From: JAENVU01 sp963765075 | Lineage (GTDB): Bacteria; Actinomycetota; Acidimicrobiia; IMCC26256; JAENVU01 | Direction of reading: 5' to 3' | DNA: 64,000 nucleotides | Assembly (NCBI GenBank): GCA_963765075.1 | Contig: CAVXVA010000001.1 | Coordinates: forward strand, 310,001 to 374,000 | Shown here: positions 27,300 through 35,867 of the stretch, one piece after another | How the letters are laid out: each line of letters starts with the position of its first letter | How positions within the stretch are numbered: the first letter of the stretch is position 1 | Notes under the pieces: generated by a model | What the model saw: only the letters and a program-made list of their open reading frames with translations | Database searches by the model: none | Told to the model about the DNA's origin: nothing | Made by a program: the position numbers and the translations under genes

Positions 27300-28009
27300 C
27301 AGCGGCCCAGGTACGCCTTGCGGATCTCGCCGTCGCGACTCAGATCCGCTGCGGTGCCGGCGGCCACGATTTCTCCGGCTTCCAGGACGTAGCCGCGGCC
27401 CGCCAGCTCGAGGGCGAGGGCCGCGTTCTGCTCGACGAGCAGCATCGCGATCCCGAGATCCCGGTTCACGGCGTCGAGAGTCTCGAACAACTGCTTGGTG
27501 ACGAGCGGCGCCAGGCCGAGCGACGGTTCGTCGAGCAGGAGGAGTCGGGGTCGAGACATCAGTGCGCGGGCAACCGCCAGCATCTGCTGCTCGCCGCCAC
27601 TCATCGTTCCGGCGGTCTGGTCCCGGCGGGTCGACAGCGGCGGGAACGTCTGGTACCACCGTTCGAGATCGGTGGCAATTCCCTCGCGGTCGCGCCGCGA
27701 ATAAGCACCCAACCGCAGGTTTTCATCCACCGTGAGCCCGGCCAGGGTCCCTCGGCCTTGTGGGACATGACTCACCCCACGATGTGCGATCGACTCCGCG
27801 TGGCGGCCGAGGATCGACGACCCGTCGAAACGCAGCTCGCCCTTTGCGGCGACCAGCCCCGAGATGGCCCGCAGGGTCGTGGTCTTGCCGGCGCCGTTGG
27901 CTCCGAGCACGACCACCACCTCGCCCGCATCGACGGTCAGATCGATGCCATGCAAGACCCGGATTGGTCCGTAACCCGCCGAGAGGTCGACGACCTCGAG
28001 CAGACTCAC
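27299..28009 (-). CDS. livF: Branched-chain type ABC ATPase LivF
   Basis: 236 residues from GTG 28009, coupled to livG (GTGA). Walker A GANGAGKTT, the LivF-type HVPQGRGTLAGLTVDENLRLGAY, signature MSGGEQQMLAVARAL, Walker B LLLLDEPSLGLAP and LVEQN. Standard length. Confidence 0.93.
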   Translation of the reverse strand: MSLLEVVDLSAGYGPIRVLHGIDLTVDAGEVVVVLGANGAGKTTTLRAISGLVAAKGELRFDGSSILGRHAESIAHRGVSHVPQGRGTLAGLTVDENLRLGAYSRRDREGIATDLERWYQTFPPLSTRRDQTAGTMSGGEQQMLAVARALMSRPRLLLLDEPSLGLAPLVTKQLFETLDAVNRDLGIAMLLVEQNAALALELAGRGYVLEAGEIVAAGTAADLSRDGEIRKAYLGR

Positions 28010-28770
28010 AGGTCCGCACCCAGATACGCCGCAATCACCCGCGGATCCTGACTGATGGCTTCGGCCGTGCCCTCGGCCAACTTCTGTCCGAGGTCGAGCA
28101 CCACGACGCGGTCCGAGATCGACATCACCAACGGCATGTGGTGTTCGACGACGAGGACGGTGAGGTCGAAATCGTCGCGAATCTGGCGGATCGTCCCACC
28201 CAGCTCGTCCACCTCCCCGTGGGTCAACCCGGCAGCCGGTTCGTCGAGCAGCAGCAGCCTCGGCCGGGACGCCAGCGCGCGCGCGATCTCGATGCGTTTC
28301 AGGGTTCCGTAGGGCAACTCCGACGCCGGCTGATCGCCGAGATGCTCGAGGTCGAGCCGCGCAAGTAACTCGTTCGCCTCGGCGGCGACCTGGCGCTCCC
28401 GACGGGCGACCCCGGGCAGCCGCAACGCGTCCACCCACGCGCCGCCACGGCCACGCGAGTAGGCGCCGACCATCACGTTCTGGAGCACAGTGAGCGCCGG
28501 GAACAGCGCCAGGTTCTGAAATGTCCGACCCACGCCGGCTCGCGCCACGCGGTGAGGGGGCAGCGTCAACAGTTCCCGGCCGTCGAAGCGGATCGAACCC
28601 TGCTGCGGCGTGTACACACGGCTCACACAGTTGAACAGCGTGGTCTTGCCGGCACCGTTGGGGCCGATCAGCGCACAGATCTCTCCGGCCTCGACGGTAA
28701 AAGCGAGGTGATCGAGCGCGCGGATGCCACCGAACTCGAGTCCGACTCCATCCACTTCGAGCAACGCCAC
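28006..28770 (-). CDS. livG: Branched-chain type ABC ATPase LivG
   Basis: 254 residues from GTG 28770. Walker A GPNGAGKTT, RTFQNLALFPALTVLQNV, then an ABC signature altered to LPYGTLKRIEIARAL, a form common in LivG proteins, Walker B LLLLDEPAAGLTH and VEHHM. First gene of the operon livG-F-H-M-K; the 141 bases upstream must hold the promoter. Confidence 0.93.
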   Translation of the reverse strand: MALLEVDGVGLEFGGIRALDHLAFTVEAGEICALIGPNGAGKTTLFNCVSRVYTPQQGSIRFDGRELLTLPPHRVARAGVGRTFQNLALFPALTVLQNVMVGAYSRGRGGAWVDALRLPGVARRERQVAAEANELLARLDLEHLGDQPASELPYGTLKRIEIARALASRPRLLLLDEPAAGLTHGEVDELGGTIRQIRDDFDLTVLVVEHHMPLVMSISDRVVVLDLGQKLAEGTAEAISQDPRVIAAYLGADL

Positions 28771-28911
28771 GCAATCACCTCTGATCGTCGAGCACGCGGG
28801 ACCCTAGGGATCGACGCCGCCGGACGTCGCCGGCCATCCGCCCCCTAGATCCCGGGACAACGTACGCCTAAATCGGGACCTCCGCCCCTGGGAAACTGGG
28901 TAGCGCCGAAC

Positions 28912-29580
28912 TCAGAGCTCCGCGTGGACCCCGCAGAGTGCGGCGACACGACCGAAGAGCAGTCGTTTGTGCTCGCCGATGACGCGCCGGTCCTTTCCGG
29001 CCATCGGTGACGCCAGATCGACTGCGAGATGGAGCAGTCGATCCTCGTCGCTCGTGTCGGCCACGATGCCGAGCGCCATGGCGTCCTCGGCGCCGTAGCG
29101 CCGCCCCGTCATGATCGCGTCCTGGGCCGCCTCCATGGGGATGCGCGCGGTGACGACCGCAGCCATCGCCTCGCTGAGCGGCAGGCCCAGGTCGACCTCG
29201 GGCAGACACCAGTAGCCCCGATCGCTCCGCATCACGCGCACGTCGAAACAGCACGACAACATCGCCCCGGCCGCGAACGTGTGACCGTTGAGGGCGCCGA
29301 CGGTGTACGCGGGCAGCAGCAACATTCGTCCGAAGAGGCGATGGAGCAGTTCGACGGTCGGGCCCACTTCATCGGGGGCCGTACCGAAGCGGTCGAGGTC
29401 GAGACCGTTGCAGAAGAACTTGCCCGCACCGACGACCACGACGGCCAGTGGACCCTCGATGGCCTCCAACTGGTCGAGCGCGGCGTGCCACTCGGTCATC
29501 GAATCGAGGTTGACGCGGTTCTCACCGTCGTTCCATCGGACGATCTGAACTTCGCCGAGCTGTTCCAGGTCGATGGCCAC
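28912..29580 (-). CDS. Enoyl-CoA hydratase/isomerase family protein (ECI-like)
   Basis: 222 residues, short for the crotonase family and most like the delta3,delta2-enoyl-CoA isomerase branch. Oxyanion-hole segments are GKFFCNGLDLDRF and GALNGHTFAAGAMLSCCFDVRVM; LPEVDLGLPLSEAM carries a Glu at the isomerase position. Probably fatty-acid or short acyl-CoA metabolism. It starts 19 bases after dapE and may be cotranscribed with it although unrelated in pathway. Confidence 0.82.
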   Translation of the reverse strand: MAIDLEQLGEVQIVRWNDGENRVNLDSMTEWHAALDQLEAIEGPLAVVVVGAGKFFCNGLDLDRFGTAPDEVGPTVELLHRLFGRMLLLPAYTVGALNGHTFAAGAMLSCCFDVRVMRSDRGYWCLPEVDLGLPLSEAMAAVVTARIPMEAAQDAIMTGRRYGAEDAMALGIVADTSDEDRLLHLAVDLASPMAGKDRRVIGEHKRLLFGRVAALCGVHAEL

Positions 29581-29598
29581 AAGGTCTCCTTGGTGCGG

Positions 29599-30657
29599 TC
29601 AGAAGCCGAGGAATCGAGCGAGGACCGCATGACAGCCCTCGATCGACTCACGGGTCACGAACTCGCCCGCCGTGTGCGCGAGGGTCGGGTCGCCCGGTCC
29701 GAAGTTCAACGCCGGGATCTCGTGGGCGGCGAAGCGGGCGACGTCGGTCCAGCCCAGCTTGGGGCGCACTCCGAGGTCGAAGGCGCCGATGAGTTCCGCG
29801 ACCATTGGGTTCCAGAGGTTCGGAGGCGCGGCGGGCGAGGCGTTGATCACCTCGATCTCGTCGGCGTCGACGAGGAGCGCGCGGGTCTCGGCTTCCGCGT
29901 CGGCCGGGGACACGCTCGGTGCGAAGCGGCGATTGACAACCACAGTGCATTCGTCGGGCACGACATTGTTGGCGATCCCCGCTTCGATCCGCACCGCCTG
30001 AAGCGCCTGGCGGTATTCGAGGCCGTCGACGTCAACCGGTCCGGGGTCGTTGGCGGCGATCGCGGTGAGCGCGGCCGACGCACGGTGGATGGCGTTCTCC
30101 CCCATCCACGGCCGCGCCGTGTGCGCCCGCGCCCCGCGGAACGTGGCCCGCAGATGCAGGGTTCCCTGACAGCCGGCCTCGACCCACCCGTCGGTCGGCT
30201 CCAAGAGAACGGCGAGATCGGCGGACACCATCTCGGGCCGGTCAGCGAACAACGCCCGGAGCCCGTTGTGCTCTTCGGCGATCTCTTCACCGACGTAGAA
30301 GACGAAGGTGACGTCGAACCGGGCCTCGGCCGGCCGGGCCGACACCGCCTCGGCTGCGGCGAGCATGACGGCCAACCCACCTTTCATGTCGGCCGTCGCC
30401 AAACCGTGAAGGGTGTCACCGTCCCGCCATGGAGTCTGGTTGTCGTTCGGCGGCACGGTGTCGAGGTGACCCCCCAGGAGCACGCGCCGTTCGCGACCGA
30501 GGTCCGAGCGGGCGACCACGTTGTCGCCGATACGTTCGATGTGCAGCGCCGCGGCCGATTCGCGCAAATGGGCCTCCACGACGTCGGCGAGGGCGCGTTC
30601 GTCCAGACTCACCGACGGGATCGCGCACAACGATTCCGTCACGGCCAGCAGATCCAT
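29599..30657 (-). CDS. dapE: Succinyl-diaminopimelate desuccinylase
   Basis: 352 residues, M20 metallopeptidase fold. Zinc ligands and catalytic residues are visible: GHLDTVP (H64, D66), the ADMKGG loop, GEEIAEEHNG with the general base and metal Glu, and the late H in PTLAHTAGEF. It releases succinate to give LL-diaminopimelate for lysine and cell wall. It lies 10 bases after dapD, in one operon. Confidence 0.93.
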   Translation of the reverse strand: MDLLAVTESLCAIPSVSLDERALADVVEAHLRESAAALHIERIGDNVVARSDLGRERRVLLGGHLDTVPPNDNQTPWRDGDTLHGLATADMKGGLAVMLAAAEAVSARPAEARFDVTFVFYVGEEIAEEHNGLRALFADRPEMVSADLAVLLEPTDGWVEAGCQGTLHLRATFRGARAHTARPWMGENAIHRASAALTAIAANDPGPVDVDGLEYRQALQAVRIEAGIANNVVPDECTVVVNRRFAPSVSPADAEAETRALLVDADEIEVINASPAAPPNLWNPMVAELIGAFDLGVRPKLGWTDVARFAAHEIPALNFGPGDPTLAHTAGEFVTRESIEGCHAVLARFLGF

Positions 30658-30667
30658 CAGGTCGTAC

Positions 30668-31495
30668 TCACGTGGTGAGGCCCTTGTCGCGCAAGATCTC
30701 GTTGAGTTGCGCTTTGTCGTGGCGCTCGCCCTCGGTGAGGCGCTTGAGAATCAGCACACACGGCAGACCGAACTCGCCGCCGGGGAACGATCGGGGTCGG
30801 GTCGCACTCACGGTCACACACCAGTCGGGGATGATCCCGCGGGAGACTTCGTCACCGGTGTCGGAATCGATGACCGGGATCGATCCCGACAGGATCGTTC
30901 CGGCACCGACGACCGCTCCGTTTCCGACCCGCGCACCCTCCACGATCATGCTGCGCGATCCGATGAGAGCATCGTCGCCGATCACGACCGGCACCGCGTT
31001 GGGCGGTTCGAGGACTCCACCGATCCCGACCCCTCCGGAAAGGTGGACGCGCGCACCGATCTGCGCGCACGAACCCACCGTGGCCCAGGTATCGACCATG
31101 GTGTCTGCGCCCACGTGGGCACCGATGTTCACGTAACTCGGCATCATGATCACGCCCGGCGCGAGGTACGCGCCCCAACGGGCCGACGCGCCCGGCACGA
31201 CCCGCACGCCCGCGGCTTCGTAGTGCTGCTTCAGCGGGATCTTGTCCCGGTATTCGAACGGGCCCAGCTCCATCGTCTCCATGTGCGTGAGCCGGAACAG
31301 CAACAGGATCGCCCGCTTCAACCACTGGTGCACGATCACGTCGTCGCCGACCCGCTCCGCGATCCGCGCCTCGCCCCGATCCAGCAGGTCGATCGCCATA
31401 CGCACACACGCGCCGGCCTCCGCCTCGGACATCACTGCCGTCACGTCGTCCCGGGACTCCCAGAGCGCGTCGATCTGTGCTTCAAGATCAGCCAT
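30668..31495 (-). CDS. dapD: Tetrahydrodipicolinate N-succinyltransferase
   Basis: 275 residues from ATG 31495 (MADLEAQIDALW). A helical N-domain precedes the left-handed beta-helix of hexapeptide repeats (APGVIMMPSYVNIGAHVGAD, VGSCAQIGARVHLSGGVGIGG), then the C-terminal GCTVSA-like region CVTVSATRPRS. It uses succinyl-CoA to make N-succinyl-2-amino-6-ketopimelate. With dapC, dapE, dapF and dapB in the window it shows the succinylase branch. Confidence 0.94.
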   Translation of the reverse strand: MADLEAQIDALWESRDDVTAVMSEAEAGACVRMAIDLLDRGEARIAERVGDDVIVHQWLKRAILLLFRLTHMETMELGPFEYRDKIPLKQHYEAAGVRVVPGASARWGAYLAPGVIMMPSYVNIGAHVGADTMVDTWATVGSCAQIGARVHLSGGVGIGGVLEPPNAVPVVIGDDALIGSRSMIVEGARVGNGAVVGAGTILSGSIPVIDSDTGDEVSRGIIPDWCVTVSATRPRSFPGGEFGLPCVLILKRLTEGERHDKAQLNEILRDKGLTT

Positions 31496-31570
31496 GGGAC
31501 CAGCGTAGGCAACCGCGTCACCCGCCACCGGGTTGGTTCAGCTTCCGCCGCGCGCCACCCCGTTTCCCAG

Positions 31571-31615
31571 CGTTGGGCGGATGGTGGTCGGTGGCGGACC
31601 ACCAGGTGCCAAACG
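31571..31615 (-). repeat. Palindromic REP-like element, copy A
   Basis: In the minus orientation: CGTTTGGCACCTGGTGGTCC, 5-base loop, then CGACCACCATCCGCCCAACG. Outer and inner 8-bp stems are separated by an internal mismatch loop. It lies 12 bases past the dapC stop, before dapD. It is the only copy in inverted orientation. Confidence 0.75.
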
Positions 31616-31626
31616 ATGGGGGTGGG

Positions 31627-32763
31627 TCAGGGGCGGGTGCCGGCGGCGAGGCGTTCGAGGACGAGTTCGAGGCGCTCGGTCGGCTGGGTCAACGCGAGCC
31701 GGATGTGATCCGCTCCCGCGGCGCCGTAGAGACTCCCGGGCGCCACCAAGGTGCCGGCCTCCGCGAGGCGAGCCGCCAACTCCCAGCCGTCGTCGACCTG
31801 ATCCTGGGAGTGCAACCACAGGTAGAAGGGTGCCGGCCCACCGTCGTGGACGAGGCCGTGCTCGGCGAGTCCGTCGAGCATCAGGGCGCGTCGTTCCTCG
31901 TACCGGGCCCGCTGGGTGGCGACGTGTACGTCGTCGGCCAGCGCGGCGGCGGCGGCGGCTTGAATCGGGGCTGGGGTCATGAGGCCCGCATGCTTGCGGA
32001 CTTCGCCGAGGTACTGCACGAGGGTCGGATCGCCGGCCACGAACCCGGACCGGAAGCCCGCCATGTTCGATCGCTTCGACAGTGAGTGCACGGCCAAGAC
32101 CCCGTCGACTCCGGCCGCGAGCGCCGTCGTCGGCTCGCCCCCCGAGAACTCGGCGTAACACTCGTCGGCGGCGACGACTACCGATCGCTCGCGCGCCCAG
32201 GCCACCGTCGCCGACACCGCCGCGGGTGAAGCCGCGGCGGCGGTGGGGTTGCCCGGCTCGTTGGTCCAGAGCAGGAGGGCCCGTTCCGCGTCTTCCTCAC
32301 GAACCCGGCTCAGATCCAGGTGCCAGTCGGCATCGAGTGGGACCGGCACGGCTCGCAGACCGGCGAGTTCGGCACCCATGGCGTAGGTCGGATACGACAC
32401 CGCCGGATAGAGGACGGTGTCCCGATCGGGGGTGCGCAGGTGCAACATGCGCGGCAGCGACGCGACGAATTCCTTGGTGCCGACACACGCCACGACCTGC
32501 TGCGCGTCGAGCGCCACACCGAATCGGCGATCGATCCATTCCACCGCCGCGGCCCGAAGTTCGGCCGAACCGATCGTGGGCGGATAGCCCGTGGCGCGCG
32601 GAGCCGCGTCGGCGAGCGCGGCGAGCACGAACTCGGGCACCGGGTCGACCGGATTTCCGATCGAACAATCGACGACGCCACCCGGCAGCGTGTTCGCCAG
32701 TCGGCGGAACGCGTCGAGCCGGTCGTGGGGGTATGGAGGCGGTACGAACCCAGCCGCGGACAT
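31627..32763 (-). CDS. dapC: Succinyldiaminopimelate transaminase (DapC-type)
   Basis: 378 residues, fold-type I PLP aminotransferase. Landmarks are SIGNPVDPVPEFV, the TNEPGNPT substrate loop, the ADECYAEF cofactor Asp and the PLP lysine in SLSKRSNMAGFRSGF; Arg near RLALTQP binds the carboxylate. The adjacent dapD and dapE favour the DapC role over other class I/II aminotransferases. It starts 10 bases after the hflX stop. Confidence 0.9.
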   Translation of the reverse strand: MSAAGFVPPPYPHDRLDAFRRLANTLPGGVVDCSIGNPVDPVPEFVLAALADAAPRATGYPPTIGSAELRAAAVEWIDRRFGVALDAQQVVACVGTKEFVASLPRMLHLRTPDRDTVLYPAVSYPTYAMGAELAGLRAVPVPLDADWHLDLSRVREEDAERALLLWTNEPGNPTAAAASPAAVSATVAWARERSVVVAADECYAEFSGGEPTTALAAGVDGVLAVHSLSKRSNMAGFRSGFVAGDPTLVQYLGEVRKHAGLMTPAPIQAAAAAALADDVHVATQRARYEERRALMLDGLAEHGLVHDGGPAPFYLWLHSQDQVDDGWELAARLAEAGTLVAPGSLYGAAGADHIRLALTQPTERLELVLERLAAGTRP

Positions 32764-32773
32764 GGCAGCGAGA

Positions 32774-34111
32774 CTATCGGTGGGTCGGCGCCACGCCGTC
32801 GATCGACGTGATCAACGGTGCGAATCGCCCCACCATCGACTCCGAGAGTCGGGCCCGCACGCGAGTGCCGGTGTCGTCGTGCACCGTGACCAAGACGTCG
32901 CCTTCCCGATGCAGCGCCGCGAGCACATCGCCACGGTCGTAGGGCACATGGAGTTCCACCACGCTCGCGAGGGCCCGCAACCGCCGTCCGATGCAGTCGA
33001 GCAGTTCGGTGATCCCGACGTCGGCCCGGGCCGATACGGCGATCGCGTCCGGATGGGTCCGCAACAGGTCGGCGACGACCTCCGGATCCGCCGCGTCGGT
33101 CTTGGTGAAGACAAGTTGCTCCGGGACCTCGCCGGCATGGATGTCGTCGAGCACCGCCCGGACGGCCCGGATCCGACCGTCGGGATCGGGGTCGCTGGCG
33201 TCGACGAGATGCAGCATGAAGTCGGCGTCGGCCACTTCATCGAGCGTCGAACGGAACGACTCGACGAGTTGGTGCGGGAGCCGCCGCACGAATCCGACCG
33301 TGTCGGAAAGCAGCACCGTCTCCCCGCCGGGCAACCGCAACCGGCGCACGGTCGGGTCCAGGGTGGAGAACAGTCGGTCTTCGACGAGAACGGTCGCCTC
33401 GGTCAAGCGATTGAGCAGCGTCGACTTTCCGGCGTTCGTGTACCCCACGAGCGCGACGGTGCTAAGCGATCGCCGCAGCCGGGCTTTGCGTTGCGTGTCG
33501 CGGGTTTGGGCCAGGCCCACCAACTCGCGTTCGAGTTTGTTGATCCGCCGCTGAATACGTCGGCGATCGACCTCGAGCTGGGTTTCACCCGGACCGCGAG
33601 TACCGATCCCACCACCCTGTTGCGAGAGCATCAGACCCCGACCACGCAATCGCGGCAACCGGTACCGCAACTGGGCGAGTTCGACCTGGAGCATGCCCTC
33701 TTGGCTCGCGGCGTGTTGGGCGAAGATGTCGAGGATCAGGGCGACCCGGTCGACGACGTCGCGTTCGAACAGTTGCTCCAGGTTGCGTTGCTGGGCGGGT
33801 GACAGCTCATCGTCGAAAATGACCACGTCGACGTCGAGCGCCTCCGCGAGTTCGCGCAGTTCCTCTGCCTTGCCTTTGCCCACATAGAACTTGGGATCCG
33901 GGGTATCCCGGCGCTGCAACTCGACCGCCAGGGGTTCGGCCCCGGCCGTGTCGGCAAGCAGTGCCAACTCTTCGAGGCTGGCCTCGGCCTCTTCGACGGT
34001 GCGCATCCCGAAGCCGGTCCCCACGAGGATGGCGGTCTGGTCGACGACACCGAGATCGACCTCGGTCGCGGTCAGCCGTCGCCGGCCGCGATCGAGATGT
34101 TCGCGGCTCAT
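32774..34111 (-). CDS. hflX: Ribosome-associated GTPase HflX
   Basis: 445 residues from ATG 34111, coupled to dapF (ATGA). The N-terminal HflX domain ends in the Gly-rich GRGLMLSQQGGGIGTRGPGE (about 180-200), followed by a coiled linker and the G domain: G1 GYTNAGKST, G3 DTVGF, G4 TKTD, G5 SARA. HflX splits stalled or heat-damaged 70S ribosomes. Intact. Confidence 0.95.
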   Translation of the reverse strand: MSREHLDRGRRRLTATEVDLGVVDQTAILVGTGFGMRTVEEAEASLEELALLADTAGAEPLAVELQRRDTPDPKFYVGKGKAEELRELAEALDVDVVIFDDELSPAQQRNLEQLFERDVVDRVALILDIFAQHAASQEGMLQVELAQLRYRLPRLRGRGLMLSQQGGGIGTRGPGETQLEVDRRRIQRRINKLERELVGLAQTRDTQRKARLRRSLSTVALVGYTNAGKSTLLNRLTEATVLVEDRLFSTLDPTVRRLRLPGGETVLLSDTVGFVRRLPHQLVESFRSTLDEVADADFMLHLVDASDPDPDGRIRAVRAVLDDIHAGEVPEQLVFTKTDAADPEVVADLLRTHPDAIAVSARADVGITELLDCIGRRLRALASVVELHVPYDRGDVLAALHREGDVLVTVHDDTGTRVRARLSESMVGRFAPLITSIDGVAPTHR

Positions 34112-34944
34112 CGCCGCCGCCATTCGTCGAGATCGATCTCGACGTCGAACACGTGAGCGACGGGACCACCCAACCGGATCGTGTCGCCGAGCATGACCGA
34201 CAACGTGCCGCCGAGCACGCGGACCGTGGTCGTGTCGCCCACCAACCCGCGCCGATGGGCCACCGCGACCGCGCAACACGCACCGGTCCCGCACGACTGG
34301 GTCTCGCCCACCCCGCGCTCCCACACCCGGAGCTCCATCGCATCCGGGCCGAGCACCCGCACGAACTCGACGTTGACTCGATTCGGAAATCGTGGGTCGC
34401 GCTCCAGAGTCGCGCCGTGGCGGCTCACGTCGGTGGTCGCGGGGTCGTCGACGAACACCACCAGATGAGGGTTGCCCAGGCCGGCCGCGCCGGCAGCAAC
34501 GGTGACGCCGTCGATCTCGACCGCCACCGCCTCGGCCGACTCCCCGACCATCGGGATCTCGACCGGGTCGAAGGTCGGCGCCCCCATGTCGCACACCGCG
34601 GAGGTCACCATGCCGGCTGCGTCCAGCGTAAGGTCGAGGACCCGCCGGCCGCCGCCAGTGTCGACGATCAGCCGCTCCGGCGCGCCCATACCCTCTCGCC
34701 GGGCCAGCCACGCGAGACAGCGAGCGCCGTTCCCGGACATTTCCGCGACCGAACCATCGGCGTTGAACAGCGTCATCGTGGCATCGGCCCCGCCCGTTCC
34801 CGGGCCGAGCAGCAACACCCCATCGGCACCCACGCCGGTGAACCGGTGGCAGAGCGCGACGGCATCGGCGGCCGTCAGGGCAGCCGTCGTGACCAGGAAG
34901 TCGTTGCCCGTGCCGTGGAGCTTGGCGAGTCGGACCGGATTCAT
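34108..34944 (-). CDS. dapF: Diaminopimelate epimerase
   Basis: 278 residues from ATG 34944, overlapping miaA as ATGA (an in-frame ATG also lies at 34956). Two-fold symmetric fold with the catalytic cysteine pair Cys76 (GNGARCLAW) and Cys218 (SCGTGAC). It converts LL- to meso-diaminopimelate for peptidoglycan and lysine. Confidence 0.95.
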   Translation of the reverse strand: MNPVRLAKLHGTGNDFLVTTAALTAADAVALCHRFTGVGADGVLLLGPGTGGADATMTLFNADGSVAEMSGNGARCLAWLARREGMGAPERLIVDTGGGRRVLDLTLDAAGMVTSAVCDMGAPTFDPVEIPMVGESAEAVAVEIDGVTVAAGAAGLGNPHLVVFVDDPATTDVSRHGATLERDPRFPNRVNVEFVRVLGPDAMELRVWERGVGETQSCGTGACCAVAVAHRRGLVGDTTTVRVLGGTLSVMLGDTIRLGGPVAHVFDVEIDLDEWRRR

Positions 34945-35846
34945 CGACTCCACCATGCCATGACCTCCGCCGCCCGCGCCGACCTTTTCTTCTCCGCGTC
35001 GAACCACTCGATGCGGTCGTCTCGCCGGAACCACGCTCGTTGCCGCCGGGCGAAGTTGCGCGAGCGGATCAGGATCTGCTCCGCCGCGTCCGGCAACGTC
35101 AACCCGCCGTCGAGATGAGCGAGCAACTCCTTGTATCCGATCGCCTGCCGCGCGGTGCGAGACCAGCCGTCGGGCCGCGCCGCGAGCGTGCGGACCTCGC
35201 CGACGAGGCCCGCCGCGAGCATGGCCTGCAACCGCGTGGCCACTCGGGTCGCGGTGGGTTCGGCGTCCAATCGGAGCCCGGCGATGCGGACGTCGACCAC
35301 CGACGGGTGCAATCCGCTGATGCCCGCCCCGAATGACGAAAACGGTTGTCCCGTGAGTTCGATCACTTCCAGGGCGCGCACGATCCGGCGGCGGTTCCCC
35401 GGTTCGATCCGCCCGGCCGCGACCGGGTCGCGATCGACCAACTCGGCGTAAGCGGCGGCGAGGCCGTCGGCCTCCCCGCACCGCGCCTCGATCCGGGACC
35501 GGAGTTCGAGATCCTCGCCGGGGAAGCGCAGGTCGTCGATCACGGCCTGGAGGTAGAGGCCGGTACCACCGACGAGCAGTGCCCGATGCCCCCGAGCCTC
35601 GATTCCGGCGATCGCCTGCCGGGCCGCAGTCTGGAACCGCACGACCGAGAAGTCCTCGCTCGGATCGGCGACATCGATCAGGTGGTGGCGAACCTGTGCT
35701 TGTTCCGCCGCCGACGGTTTGGCGGTGCCGATGTCCATGCCGCGGTACACCTGCATCGAATCCATCGAGACGAGTTCGACGTCGGGCCACTCGGCCGCGA
35801 CCGCCAACGCGAGCGCCGACTTGCCCGACGCGGTCGGGCCGACCAG
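34941..35846 (-). CDS. miaA: tRNA dimethylallyltransferase, start codon uncertain
   Basis: About 301 residues. MiaA adds dimethylallyl to A37 of tRNAs that read UNN codons, the step before MiaB. The P-loop GPTASGKSAL and the following SMDSMQVYRGMDIGTAKP are intact, as are GGTGLYLQA and the C-terminal RNFARRQRAWFRRD. The problem is the start: between the in-frame miaB stop (35868-35870) and the P-loop there is no ATG, GTG or TTG. The first TTG (35807) would remove the P-loop. I place the start provisionally at CTG 35846; ACG or an assembly error are alternatives. Confidence 0.85.
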   Translation of the reverse strand: MVGPTASGKSALALAVAAEWPDVELVSMDSMQVYRGMDIGTAKPSAAEQAQVRHHLIDVADPSEDFSVVRFQTAARQAIAGIEARGHRALLVGGTGLYLQAVIDDLRFPGEDLELRSRIEARCGEADGLAAAYAELVDRDPVAAGRIEPGNRRRIVRALEVIELTGQPFSSFGAGISGLHPSVVDVRIAGLRLDAEPTATRVATRLQAMLAAGLVGEVRTLAARPDGWSRTARQAIGYKELLAHLDGGLTLPDAAEQILIRSRNFARRQRAWFRRDDRIEWFDAEKKRSARAAEVMAWWSR

Positions 35847-35867
35847 CGCGAGGTGCGTGGGCGCGGC